Source: Closterium sp. Naga37s-1
Lineage: Eukaryota > Streptophyta > Zygnematophyceae > Desmidiales > Closteriaceae
Assembly: GCA_947471745.1 (NCBI GenBank)
Contig: CANJKZ010000777.1
Coordinates: 1-64,000 of the forward strand
Direction: 5' to 3'
Length of the DNA: 64,000 nucleotides
Shown here in pieces: positions 1 to 12,224 of the stretch. Positions within the stretch are counted from its first letter, which is position 1. Each line of letters starts with the position of its first letter. Under the pieces are notes generated by a model. It was not told the origin of the DNA and did not search any database. It saw nothing but the letters and a program-made list of their open reading frames with translations. A program made the position numbers and the translations under genes.

Positions 1-980
1 TGCAAATTGCAAGAAAAGGGCCTAGCATGTGCAAAATAGCAAGAACAGGGGCCAAGCGTGTGCAAAATAACAAGAAGAAGGGCCCTCTCCTAGCGCAGTG
101 CAAAAATTGCAAGAACAAGGCCTAGCCGTGTGCAAAAATTTCAAGAACGAGGGCCTAGCGTGTGCAACATAGCAAGAACAATGGCCTAGCGAGTGCAAAA
201 TTGCAAGAACAGGTGCCTAGCGAGTGCAAATTTGCAGAACAAGGGACTAGCCGTGTGCAAAATAGCAATAACACAGGGCCTAGCGAGTGCCCAAATTGCA
301 AGAAACAAGCGCCGAGCGTGTGCAAAAATTTCAAGAAAACACTGGACTAGCGTGTTGCAAAATAGCAAGAACTAGGGCCTAGCGCTGTGCAAAATTACAA
401 GAACAAGGGCCTAGCGGAGTGCAAAATTGCAAGAACAAGGTGCCCTAGCGTTGTGCAAAATTGCAAGAACACAGGGGCCAAGAGCGTGTGCATAGACATG
501 GGACTAGACACGTGCAAAATTCAAGAACAAGGGCCTAGCTAGTGCAAAATTGCAAGAACAAGGGCCCTAGCGTGTGCAAAATTGCAAGAACAAGGGCCTA
601 GCGTGTGCAAAATTGCAAGAACAAGGGCCTAGCTGTGCAAAATTGCAAGAACAAGGCTAGCGTGTGCAAAATTTCAAGAACAAGGGCCTAGCGAGTGCAA
701 AATTGCAAGAACAAGGCCTAGCGTGTGCAAAATTGCAAGAACAAGGGCCAGCGTGTGCAAAATTGCAAGAACAAGGGCCTAGCGTGTGCAAAGATTCAAG
801 AACAAGGGCCTAGCGAGTGCAAAATTGCAAGAACAAGGGCCTAGCGTGTGCAAAATTGCAAGAACAAGGCCTAGCGTGTGCAAAATAGCAGAACAAGGGC
901 CTAGCGCGTGCAAAATTGCAAGAACAAGGGCCTAGCGTGTGCAAAATTGCAAGAACAAGGGCCTAGCGTTGCAAAATAGC
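1..980. other. Error-rich or degenerate satellite at window start
   Basis: The units here match the ordinary variant order seen again around 2063-2530 and 9131-9600. They are peppered with one- to few-base insertions and losses, for example GGGCCCTCTCCTAGCGCAG for GGGCCTAGCGCG and CGGAGTGC for CGAGTGC. The density falls off by about 1 kb, and the remaining 11 kb of the block keeps a strict 31-bp register. Scattered small indels without matching substitutions resemble uncorrected long-read errors at a contig end. True decay at an array edge is the alternative. Confidence 0.65.
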
Positions 981-1460
981 AAGAACAAGGGCCTAGCGTG
1001 TGCGAAATTGCAAGAACAAGGGCCTAGCGTGTGCAAAGTTGCGAGAACAAGGGCCTAGCGTGTGCAAAGTTGCAAAAACAAGGGCCTAGCGTGTGCAAAA
1101 TAGCAAGAACAAGGGCCTAGTGTGTGCAAAATAGCAAGAACAAGGGCCTAGCGTGTGCAAATTTTTCAAGAACAAGGGCCTAGCGTGTGCAAAATTGCAA
1201 GAACAAGGGCCTATCGTGTGCAAAATTGCAAGAACAAGGGCCTATCATGTGCAAAATAGCAAGAACAAGGGCCTAGCGTGTGCAAAATAGCAAGAACAAG
1301 GGCCTAGCGTGTGCAAAATTGCAAGAACAAGGGCCTAGCGTGTGCAAAATTGCAAGAACAAGGGCCTAGCGTGTGCAAAATTTCAAGAACAAGGGCCTAG
1401 CGTGTGCAAAATAGCAAGAACAAGGGCCTAGCGTGTGCAAAATAGCAAGAACAAGGGCCT

Positions 1461-4400
1461 AGCGTTTGCAAATTTGCAAGAACAAGGGCCTAGCGTGGTG
1501 CAAAATTGCAAGAACAAGGGCCTAGCATGTGCAAAATAGCAAGAACAAGGGCCTTGCGTGTGCAAAATAGCAAGAACAAGGGCCTAGCGTGTGCAAATTT
1601 TCAAGAACAAGGGCCTAGCGTGTGCAAAATTGCAAGAACAAGGGCCTATTGTGTGCAAAATTGCAAGAACAAGGGCCTATCATGTGCAAAATAGCAAGAA
1701 CAAGGGCCTAGCATGTGCAAAATAGCAAGAACAAGGGCCTAGCGTGTGCAACATAGCAAGAACAAGGGCCTAGCGAGTGCAAAATTGCAAGAACATGTGC
1801 TTAGCGAGTGCAAATTTGCAAGAACAAGGGCCTAGCGTGTGAAAAATAGCAAGAACAAGGGCCTAGCGAGTGCAAAATTGCAAGAACAAGCGCCTAGCGT
1901 GTGCAAAATTTCAAGAACACTGGCCTAGCGTGTGCAAAATAGCAAGAACTAGGGCCTAGCGTGTGCAAAATTGCAAGAACAAGGGCCTAGCGAGTGCAAA
2001 ATTGCAAGAACAAGGGCCTAGCGTGTGCAAAAATTCAAGAACAGGGGCCTAGCGAGTGCAAAATTGCAAGAACAGGGCCTAGCATGTTCAAAATAGCAAG
2101 AACAGGGGCCAAGCGTGTGCAAAATAACAAGAAGAAGGGCCTAGCGCGTGCAAAATTGCAAGAACAAGGGCCTAGCATGTGCAAAAGTTCAAGAACGAGG
2201 GCCTAGCGTGTGCAACATAACAAGAACAAGGGCCTAGCGAGTGCAAAATTGCAAGAACATGTGCCTAGCGAGTGCAAATTTGCAAGAACAAGGGCCTAGC
2301 GTGTGCAAAATAGCAAGAACAAGGGCCTAGCGAGTGCAAAATTGCAAGAACAAGCGCCTAGCGTGTGCAAAATTTCAAGAACACTGGCCTAGCGTGTGCA
2401 AAATAGCAAGAACTAGGGCCTAGCGTGTGCAAAATTACAAGAACAAGGGCCTAGCGAGTGCAAAATTGCAAGAACAAGGGCCTAGCGTGTGCAAAATTGC
2501 AAGAACAGGGGCCAAGCGGGTGCAAAATAACAAGAACAAGGGCCTAGCACGTGCAAAGATTCAAGAACAGTGGCCTAGCGAGTGCAAAATTGCAAGAACA
2601 AGGGCCTAGCGTGTGCAAAATTGCAAGAACAGGGGCCTAGCGTGTGCAAAATAGCAAGAAGAAGGGCCTAGCGCGTGCAAAATTGCAAGAACAAGGGCCT
2701 AGCGTGTGCAAAATTGCAAGAACAAGGGCCTAGCGTGTGCAAAATAGCAAGAAGAAGGGCCTAGCGTGTGCGAAATTGCAAGAACAAGGGCCTAGCATGT
2801 GCAAAGTTGCGAGAACAAGGGCCTAGCGTGTGCAAAGTTGCAAAAACAAGGGCCTAGCGTGTGCAAAATAGCAAGAACAAGGGCCTAGCGTGTGCAAAAT
2901 AGCAAGAACAAGGGCCTAGCGTGTGCAAATTTTCAAGAACAAGGGCCTAGCGTGTGCAAAATTGCAAGAACAAGGGCCTATCGTGTGCAAAATTGCAAGA
3001 ACAAGGGCCTATCATGTGCAAAATAGCAAGAACAAGGGCCTAGCGTGTGCAAAATAGCAAGAACAAGGGCCTAGCGTGTGCAAAATTGCAAGAACAAGGG
3101 CCTAGCGTGTGCAAAATTGCAAGAACAAGGGCCTATCGTGTGCAAAATTGCAAGAACAAGGGCCTATCATGTGCAAAATAGCAAGAACAAGGGCCTAGCG
3201 TGTGCAAAATAGCAAGAACAAGGGCCTAGCGTGTGCAAAATTGCAAGAACAAGGGCCTAGCGTGTGCAAAATTGCAAGAACAAGGGCCTAGCGTGTGCAA
3301 AATTTCAAGAACAAGGGCCTAGCGTGTGCAAAATAGCAAGAACAAGGGCCTAGCGTGTGCAAAATAGCAAGAACAAGGGCCTAGCGTTTGCAAATTTGCA
3401 AGAACAAGGGCCTAGCGTGTGCAAAATTGCAAGAACAAGGGCCTAGCATGTGCAAAATAGCAAGAACAAGGGCCTTGCGTGTGCAAAATAGCAAGAACAA
3501 GGGCCTAGCGTGTGCAAATTTTCAAGAACAAGGGCCTAGCGTGTGCAAAATTGCAAGAACAAGGGCCTATTGTGTGCAAAATTGCAAGAACAAGGGCCTA
3601 TCATGTGCAAAATAGCAAGAACAAGGGCCTAGCATGTGCAAAATAGCAAGAACAAGGGCCTAGCGTGTGCAACATAGCAAGAACAAGGGCCTAGCGAGTG
3701 CAAAATTGCAAGAACAGGTGCTTAGCGAGTGCAAATTTGCAAGAACAAGGGCCTAGCGTGTGAAAAATAGCAAGAACAAGGGCCTAGCGAGTGCAAAATT
3801 GCAAGAACAAGCGCCTAGCGTGTGCAAAATTTCAAGAACACTGGCCTAGCGTGTGCAAAATAGCAAGAACTAGGGCCTAGCGTGTGCAAAATTGCAAGAA
3901 CAAGGGCCTAGCGAGTGCAAAATTGCAAGAACAAGGGCCTAGCGTGTGCAAAAATTCAAGAACAGGGGCCTAGCGAGTGCAAAATTGCAAGAACAGGGCC
4001 TAGCATGTTCAAAATAGCAAGAACAGGGGCCAAGCGTGTGCAAAATAACAAGAAGAAGGGCCTAGCGCGTGCAAAATTGCAAGAACAAGGGCCTAGCATG
4101 TGCAAAAGTTCAAGAACGAGGGCCTAGCGTGTGCAACATAGCAAGAACAAGGGCCTAGCGAGTGCAAAATTGCAAGAACATGTGCCTAGCGAGTGCAAAT
4201 TTGCAAGAACAAGGGCCTAGCGTGTGCAAAATAGCAAGAACAAGGGCCTAGCGAGTGCAAAATTGCAAGAACAAGCGCCTAGCGTGTGCAAAATTTCAAG
4301 AACACTGGCCTAGCGTGTGCAAAATAGCAAGAACTAGGGCCTAGCGTGTGCAAAATTACAAGAACAAGGGCCTAGCGAGTGCAAAATTGCAAGAACAAGG

Positions 4401-5040
4401 GCCTAGCGTGTGCAAAATTGCAAGAACAGGGGCCAAGCGGGTGCAAAATAACAAGAACAAGGGCCTAGCACGTGCAAAGATTCAAGAACAGTGGCCTAGC
4501 GAGTGCAAAATTGCAAGAACAAGGGCCTAGCGTGTGCAAAATTGCAAGAACAGGGGCCTAGCGTGTGCAAAATAGCAAGAAGAAGGGCCTTAGCGCGTGC
4601 AAAATTGCAAGAACAAGGGCCTAGCGTGTGCAAAATTGCAAGAACAAGGGCCTAGCGTGTGCAAAATAGCAAGAAGAAGGGCCTAGCGTGTGCGAAATTG
4701 CAAGAACAAGGGCCTAGCATGTGCAAAGTTGCGAGAACAAGGGCCTAGCGTGTGCAAAGTTGCAAAAACAAGGGCCTAGCGTGTGCAAAATAGCAAGAAC
4801 AAGGGCCTAGCGTGTGCAAAATAGCAAGAACAAGGGCCTAGCGTGTGCAAATTTTCAAGAACAAGGGCCTAGCGTGTGCAAAATTGCAAGAACAAGGGCC
4901 TATCGTGTGCAAAATTGCAAGAACAAGGGCCTATCATGTGCAAAATAGCAAGAACAAGGGCCTAGCGTGTGCAAAATAGCAAGAACAAGGGCCTAGCGTG
5001 TGCAAAATTGCAAGAACAAGGGCCTAGCGTGTGCAAAATT
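1461..5040. repeat. 62-unit higher-order repeat, two tandem copies
   Basis: The same order of unit variants recurs at a spacing of 1921-1922 bp, which is 62 units. The marker GCGTTTGCAAATTTGC lies at about 1461 and 3383, and the GTTCAAAATAGC and AAAGATTCAAGAACAGTGG units follow in the same order in both copies. The second copy is shortened near its end, where four units of a local repeat are missing. A third partial copy begins near 8800, with its GCGTTTGC marker at about 10575 (7192 bp, or 232 units, after 3383). Confidence 0.75.
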
Positions 5041-5060
5041 GCAAGAACAAGGGCCTAGCG

Positions 5061-7440
5061 TGTGCAAACTTTCAAGAACAAGGGCCTAGCGTGTGCAAAA
5101 TAGCAAGAACAAGGGCCTAGCGTGTGCAAAATAGCAAGAACAAGGGCCTAGCGTGTGCAAAATTGCAAGAACAAGGGCCTAGCGTGTGCAAAATTGCAAG
5201 AACAAGGGCCTAGCATGTGCAAAATAGCAAGAACAAGGGCCTTGCGTGTGCAAAATAGCAAGAACAAGGGCCTAGCGTTTGCAAATTTTCAAGAACAAGG
5301 GCCTAGCGTGTGCAAAATTGCAAGAACAAGGGCGTATTGTGTGCAAAATTGCAAGAACAAGGGCCTATCATGTGCAAAATAGCAAGAACAAGGGCCTAGC
5401 GTGTGCACAATAGCAAGAACAATGGCCTAGCGTGTGCAAATTTGCAAGAACAAGGGCCTAGCGTGTGCAAAATTGCAAGAACAAGGGCCTTGCGTGTGAA
5501 AGATTGCAAGGACAAGGGCCTAGCGTGTACGAAACTACAAGAACAAGGGCCTAGCGTGTGCGAAATTGCAAGAACAAGGGCCTAGCGTGTGCAAAGTTGC
5601 GAGAACAAGGGCCTAGCGTGTGCAAAGTTGCAAAAACAAGGGCCTAGCGTGTGCAAAATAGCAAGAACAAGGGCCTAGCGTGTGCAAAATAGCAAGAACA
5701 AGGGCCTAGCGTGTGCAAATTTTCAAGAACAAGGGCCTAGCGTGTGCAAAATTGCAAGAACAAGGGCCTATCATGTGCAAAATTGCAAGAACAAGTGCCT
5801 ATCATGTGCAAAATAGCAAGAACAAGGGCCTAGCGTGTGCAAAATAGCAAGAACAAGGGCCTAGCGTGTGCAAAATTGCAAGAACAAGGGCCTAGCGTGT
5901 GCAAAATTGCAAGAACAAGGGCCTAGCGTGCGCAAAATTTCAAGAACAAGGTCCTAGCGTGTGAAAATTTGCAAGAACAAGGGCCTAGCATGTGCAAAAT
6001 TGCAAGAACAAGGGCCTAGCGTGTGCAAAATAGCAAGAACAAGGGCCTAGCGTGTGCAAAATAGCAAGAACAAGGGCCTAGCGTGTGCAAATTTTCAAGA
6101 ACAAGGGCCTAGCGTGTGCAAAATTGCAAGAACAAGGGCCTATCGTGTGCAAAATTGCAAGAACAAGGGCCTATCATGTGCAAAATAGCAAGAACAAGGG
6201 CCTAGCGTGTGCAAAATAGCAAGAACAAGGGCCTAGCGTGTGCAAAATTGCAAGAACAAGGGCCTAGCGTGTGCAAAATTGCAAGAACAAGGGCCTAGCG
6301 TGTGCAAACTTTCAAGAACAAGGGCCTAGCGTGTGCAAAATAGCAAGAACAAGGGCCTAGCGTGTGCAAAATAGCAAGAACAAGGGCCTAGCGTGTGCAA
6401 AATTGCAAGAACAAGGGCCTAGCGTGTGCAAAATTGCAAGAACAAGGGCCTAGCATGTGCAAAATAGCAAGAACAAGGGCCTTGCGTGTGCAAAATAGCA
6501 AGAACAAGGGCCTAGCGTTTGCAAATTTTCAAGAACAAGGGCCTAGCGTGTGCAAAATTGCAAGAACAAGGGCGTATTGTGTGCAAAATTGCAAGAACAA
6601 GGGCCTATCATGTGCAAAATAGCAAGAACAAGGGCCTAGCGTGTGCACAATAGCAAGAACAATGGCCTAGCGTGTGCAAATTTGCAAGAACAAGGGCCTA
6701 GCGTGTGCAAAATTGCAAGAACAAGGGCCTTGCGTGTGAAAGATTGCAAGGACAAGGGCCTAGCGTGTACGAAACTACAAGAACAAGGGCCTAGCGTGTG
6801 CGAAATTGCAAGAACAAGGGCCTAGCGTGTGCAAAGTTGCGAGAACAAGGGCCTAGCGTGTGCAAAGTTGCAAAAACAAGGGCCTAGCGTGTGCAAAATA
6901 GCAAGAACAAGGGCCTAGCGTGTGCAAAATAGCAAGAACAAGGGCCTAGCGTGTGCAAATTTTCAAGAACAAGGGCCTAGCGTGTGCAAAATTGCAAGAA
7001 CAAGGGCCTATCATGTGCAAAATTGCAAGAACAAGTGCCTATCATGTGCAAAATAGCAAGAACAAGGGCCTAGCGTGTGCAAAATAGCAAGAACAAGGGC
7101 CTAGCGTGTGCAAAATTGCAAGAACAAGGGCCTAGCGTGTGCAAAATTGCAAGAACAAGGGCCTAGCGTGCGCAAAATTTCAAGAACAAGGTCCTAGCGT
7201 GTGAAAATTTGCAAGAACAAGGGCCTAGCATGTGCAAAATTGCAAGAACAAGGGCCTAGCGTGTGCAAAATAGCAAGAACAAGGGCCTAGCGTGTGCAAA
7301 ATAGCAAGAACAAGGGCCTAGCGTGTGCAAATTTTCAAGAACAAGGGCCTAGCGTGTGCAAAATTGCAAGAACAAGGGCCTATCGTGTGCAAAATTGCTA
7401 GAACAAGGGCCTATCATGTGCAAAATAGCAAGAACAAGGG
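5061..7440. repeat. 40-unit higher-order repeat, two tandem copies
   Basis: Two adjacent copies lie 1240 bp apart (40 units). They share rare markers in the same order: GTGCAAACTTTCAAG (about 5061 and 6301), GCACAATAGCAAGAACAATGG, GTACGAAACTACAAG, AAGTGCCTATC, and GTCCTAGCGTGTGAAAATTTG (about 5950 and 7190). The two copies look almost identical across this span. A diverged third copy of the second half lies at about 10828-11650. Confidence 0.75.
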
Positions 7441-8040
7441 CCTAGCGTGTGCGAAATAGCAAGAACAAGGGCCTAGCGTGTGCAAAATTTCAAGAACCAG
7501 GGCCTAGCGTGTGCAAAATTGCAAGAACAAGGGCCTATCGTGTGCAAAATTGCAAGAACAAGGGCCTAGCGTGTGCAAAATAGCAAGAACAAGGGCCTAG
7601 CGAGTGCAAAATTGCAAGAACAAGTGCCTAGCGAGTGCAAAATTGCAAGGACAAGGGCCTAGCGTGTGCAAAATAGCAAGATCAAGGGCCTAGCGAGTGC
7701 AAAATTGCAACAACAAGGGCCTAGCGTGTGCAAAATTTCAAGAACAAGGGCCCAGTGAGTGCAAAATAGCAAGAACAAGGGCCTAGCGTGTGCAAAACAG
7801 CAAGAACTAGGGCCTAGCGTGTGCAAAATTGCAAGAACAAGGGCCTAGCGAGTGCAAAATTGCAAGAACAAGGGCCTAGCGTGTGCAAAATTGCAAAAAA
7901 CAGGGGCCGAGCGCGTGCAAAATTGCAAGAACAAGGATCTAGCATGTGCAAAATTGCAAGAACAAGGGCCTATCAGGTTCAAAATTGCAAGAACTAGGGC
8001 CTACCGTGTGCAAAATAGCAAGAACAAGGGCCTAGCGTGT

Positions 8041-8500
8041 GCAAAATAGCAAGAACATGGGCCTAGCGCGTGCAAAATTTCAAGAACAAGGGCCTAGCGT
8101 GTGCAAAATTGCAATTTCAAGGGCCTATCGTGTGCAAAATTGCAAGAACAAGGGCCTATCGTGTGCAAAATAGCAAGAACAAGGGCCTAGCATGTGCAAA
8201 ATAGCAAGAACAAGGGCCTAGCGTGTGCAACATAGCAAGAACAAGGGCCTAGCGAGTGCAAAATTGCAAGAACATGTGCCTAGCGAGTGCAAATTTGCAA
8301 GAACAAGGGCCTAGCGTGTGCAAAATAGCAAGAACAAGGGCCTAGCGAGTGCAAAATTGCAAGAACAAGCGCCTAGCGTGTGCAAAATTTCAAGAACACT
8401 GGCCTAGCGTGTGCAAAATAGCAAGAACTAGGGCCTAGCGTGTGCAAAATTGCAAGAACAAGGGCCTAGCGAGTGCAAAATTGCAAGAAAAAGGGCCTAG
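8041..8500. repeat. Uninterrupted paralogue of the copia insertion site
   Basis: This stretch matches both flanks of the copia element placed end to end. On the left, the AATTGCAATTTCAAGG unit, the CAACATAGC unit and the ACATGTGCC unit all recur 3899-3905 bp downstream. At 8321-8325 the sequence CAAAA is followed directly by TAGCAAGAAC. At the element, CAAAA precedes 12225 and is repeated at 18710-18714 before the same TAGCAAGAAC. The match continues to about 8500 (18890 on the far side). It therefore serves as the empty site, carrying CAAAA once. Confidence 0.85.
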
Positions 8501-9494
8501 CGTGTGCAAAATTGCAAGAACAAGGGCCTAGCGCGTGCAAAATTGCAAGAACAAGGGTCTAGCATGTGCAAAATTGCAAGAACAAGGGCCTAGCAGGTTC
8601 AAAATTGCAAGAACAAGGGCCTACCGTGTGCAAAATAGCAAGAACATGGGCCTAGCGCGTGCAAAATTTCAAGAACAAGGGCCTAGCATGTGCAAAATTG
8701 CAATAACAAGGGCCTATCGTGTGCAAAATTGCAAGAACAAGGGCCTATCATGTGCAAAATAGCAAGAACAAGGGCCTAGCATGTGCAAAATAGCAAGAAC
8801 AAGGGCCTAGCATGTGCAACATAGCAAGAACAAGGGCCTAGCGAGTGCAAAATTGCAAGAAAATGTGCCTAGCGAGTGCAAATTTGCAAGAACAAGGGCC
8901 TAGCGTGTGCAAAATAGCAAGAACAAGGGCCTAGCGAGTGCAAAATTGCAAGAACAAGCGCCTAGCATGTGCAAAATTTCAAGAACACTGGCCTAGCGTG
9001 TGCAAAATAGCAAGAACTAGGGCCTAGCGTGTGCAAAATTGCAAGAACAAGGGCCTAGCGAGTGCAAAATTGCAAGAACAAGGGCCTAGCGTGTGCAAAA
9101 ATTCAAGAACAGGGGCCTAGCGAGTGCAAAATTGCAAGAACAGGGCCTAGCATGTGCAAAATAGCAAGAACAGGGGCCAAGCGTGTGCAAAATAACAAGA
9201 AGAAGGGCCTAGCGCGTGCAAAATTGCAAGAACAAGGGCCTAGCGTGTGCAAAATTTCAAGAACGAGGGCCTAGCGTGTGCAACATAGCAAGAACAAGGG
9301 CCTAGCGAGTGCAAAATTGCAAGAACAGGTGCCTAGCGAGTGCAAATTTGCAAGAACAAGGGCCTAGCGTGTGCAAAATAGCAAGAACAAGGGCCTAGCG
9401 AGTGCAAAATTGCAAGAACAAGCGCCTAGCGTGTGCAAAATTTCAAGAACACTGGCCTAGCGTGTGCAAAATAGCAAGAACTAGGGCCTAGCGT

Positions 9495-10052
9495 GTGCAA
9501 AATTACAAGAACAAGGGCCTAGCGAGTGCAAAATTGCAAGAACAAGGGCCTAGCGTGTGCAAAATTGCAAGAACAGGGGCCAAGCGTGTGCAAAATAACA
9601 AGAACAAGGGCCTAGCACGTGCAAAGATTCAAGAACAGTGGCCTAGCGAGTGCAAAATTGCAAGAACAAGGGCCTAGCGTGTGCAAAATTGCAAGAACAA
9701 GGGCCTAGCGTGTGCAAAATAGCAAGAAGAAGGGCCTAGCGTGTGCGAAATTGCAAGAACAAGGGCCTAGCGTGTGCAAAATTTCAAGAACAAGGGCCTA
9801 GCGAGTGCAAAATTGCAAGAACAAGGGCCTAGCGTGTGCAAAATTGCAAGAACAGGGGCCAAGCGTGTGCAAAATAACAAGAACAAGGGCCTAGCACGTG
9901 CAAAGATTCAAGAACAGTGGCCTAGCGAGTGCAAAATTGCAAGAACAAGGGCCTAGCGTGTGCAAAATTGCAAGAACAGGGGCCTAGCGTGTGCAAAATA
10001 GCAAGAAGAAGGGCCTAGCGCGTGCAAAATTGCAAGAACAAGGGCCTAGCGT
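9495..10052. repeat. 9-unit (279-bp) tandem duplication
   Basis: A block holding the AAATTGCAAGAACAGGGGCC, AAATAACAAGAAC and AAAGATTCAAGAACAGTGG units appears twice, 279 bp apart. The AAAGATTC unit lies at about 9619 and 9898. The equivalent places in the two 62-unit copies (around 2427 and 4348) have only one. The duplication is therefore specific to this third copy and probably young. Confidence 0.7.
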
Positions 10053-12219
10053 GTGCAAAATTGCAAGAACAAGGGCCTAGCGTGTGCAAATTAGCAAGAA
10101 GAAGGGCCTAGCGTGTGCGAAATTGCAAGAACAAGGGCCTAGCGTGTGCAAAGTTGCGAGAACAAGGGCCTAGCGTGTGCAAAGTTGCAAAAACAAGGGC
10201 CTAGCGTGTGCAAAATAGCAAGAACAAGGGCCTAGCGTGTGCAAAATAGCAAGAACAAGGGCCTAGCGTGTGCAAATTTTCAAGAACAAGGGCCTAGCGT
10301 GTGCAAAATTGCAAGAACAAGGGCCTATCGTGTGCAAAATTGCAAGAACAAGGGCCTATCATGTGCAAAATAGCAAGAACAAGGGCCTAGCGTGTGCAAA
10401 ATAGCAAGAACAAGGGCCTAGCGTGTGCAAAATTGCAAGAACAAGGGCCTAGCGTGTGCAAAATTGCAAGAACAAGGGCCTAGCGTGTGCAAAATTTCAA
10501 GAACAAGGGCCTAGCGTGTGCAAAATAGCAAGAACAAGGGCCTAGCGTGTGCAAAATAGCAAGAACAAGGGCCTAGCGTTTGCAAATTTGCAAGAACAAG
10601 GGCCTAGCGTGTGCAAAATTGCAAGAACAAGGGCCTAGCATGTGCAAAATAGCAAGAACAAGGGCCTTGCGTGTGCAAAATAGCAAGAACAAGGGCCTAG
10701 CGTGTGCAAATTTTCAAGAACAAGGGCCTAGCGTGTGCAAAATTGCAAGAACAAGGGCCTATTGTGTGCAAAATTGCAAGAACAAGGGCCTATCATGTGC
10801 AAAATAGCAAGAACAAGGGCCTAGCGTGTGCACAATAGCAAGAACAAGGGCCTAGCGTGTGCAAATTTGCAAGAACAAGGGCCTAGCGTGTGCAAAATTG
10901 CAAGAACAAGGGCATTGCGTGTGAAAGATTGCAAGGAAAAGGGCCTAGCGTGTACGAAACTACAAGAACAAGGGCCTAGCGTGTGCGAAATTGCAAGAAC
11001 AAGGGCCTAGCGTGTGCAAAGTTGCGAGAACAAGGGCCTAGCGTGTGCAAAGTTGCAAAAACAAGGGCCTAGCGTGTGCAAAATAGCAAGAACAAGGGCC
11101 TAGCGTGTGCAAAATAGCAAGAACAAGGGCCTAGCGTGTGCAAATTTTCAAGAACAAGGGCCTAGCGTGTGCAAAATTGCAAGAACAAGGGCCTATCATG
11201 TGCAAAATTGCAAGAACAAGGGCCTATCATGTGTAAAATAGCAAGAAAAAGGGCCTAGCATGTGCAAAATAGCAAGAACAAGGGCCTAGCGTGTGCAAAA
11301 TTGCAAGAACAAGGGCCTAGCGTGTGCAAAATTGCAAGAACAAGGGCCTAGCGTGCGCAAAATTTCAAGAACAAAGGCCTAGCGTGTGAAACTTTGCAAG
11401 AACAAGGGCCTAGCGTGTGCAAAATTGCAAGAACAAGGGCCTAGCGTGTGCAAAATAGCAAGAACAAGGGCCTAGCGTGTGCAAAATAGCAAGAACAAGG
11501 GCCTAGCGTGTGCAAATTTTCAAGAACAAGGGCCTAGCGTGTGCAAAATTGCAAGAACAAGGGCCTATCGTGTGCAAAATTGCAAGAACAAGGGCCTATC
11601 ATGTGCAAAATAGCAAGAACAAGGGCCTAGCGTGTGCGAAATAGCAAGAACAAGGGCCTAGCGTGTGCAAAATTTCAAGAACAAGGGCCTAGCGTGTGCA
11701 AAATTGCAAGAACAAGGGCCTATCGTGTGCAAAATTGCAAGAACAAGGGCCTAGCGTGTGCAAAATAGCAAGAACAAGGGCCTAGCGAGTGCAAAATTGC
11801 AAGAACAAGTGCCTAGCGAGTGCAAAATTGCAAGGACAAGGGCCTAGCGAGTGCAAAATTGCAAGAACAAGGGCCTAGCGAGTGCAAAATTGCAAGAACA
11901 AGGGCCTAGCGTGTGCAAAATTTCAAGAACAAGGGCCCAGTGAGTGCAAAATTGCAAGAACATGGGCCTAGCGCGTGCAAAATTTCAAGAACAAGGGCCT
12001 AGCGTGTGCAAAATTGCAATTTCAAGGGCCTATCGTGTGCAAAATTGCAAGGGCCTATCGTGTGCAAAATAGCAAGAACAAGGGCCTAGCATGTGCAAAA
12101 TAGCAAGAACAAGGGCCTAGCGTGTGCAACATAGCAAGAACAAGGGCCTAGCGAGTGCAAAATTGCAAGAACATGTGCCTAGCGAGTGCAAATTTGCAAG
12201 AACAAGGGCCTAGCGTGTG

Positions 12220-12224
12220 CAAAA
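12220..12224 (+). repeat. Left target-site duplication CAAAA
   Basis: CAAAA immediately precedes the first TG of the 5' LTR and is repeated exactly after the last CA of the 3' LTR at 18710-18714. Five bases is the usual duplication length for copia integrases. The target is the A-tract of a satellite unit. Confidence 0.95.

Larger units (their letters stand above)
1..12224. repeat. 31-bp tandem satellite, left block (~394 units)
   Basis: Head-to-tail units with no spacers. The consensus is TGCAAAATTGCAAGAAC followed by AAGGGCCTAGCGTG, which makes 31 bp with 15 G+C and 20 purines on the plus strand. Common variants are ATAGC or ATTTC for ATTGC, GCGAGTGC for GCGTGTGC, CTATC for CTAGC, and a GAAGAAGGG form. 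A 12-bp imperfect palindrome (TGCAA, AA, TTGCA) opens each canonical unit, and CTAG sits near its end. No host gene, RNA gene or other element is visible in this stretch. Open frames of 60-87 codons occur, but they are only the three frames of the unit read in turn. Left-block markers include GTGCAACATAGC, AAAGTTGCGAGAAC and AATTGCAATTTCAAGG. The block ends where the copia element enters a unit at CAAAA. Confidence 0.97.
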
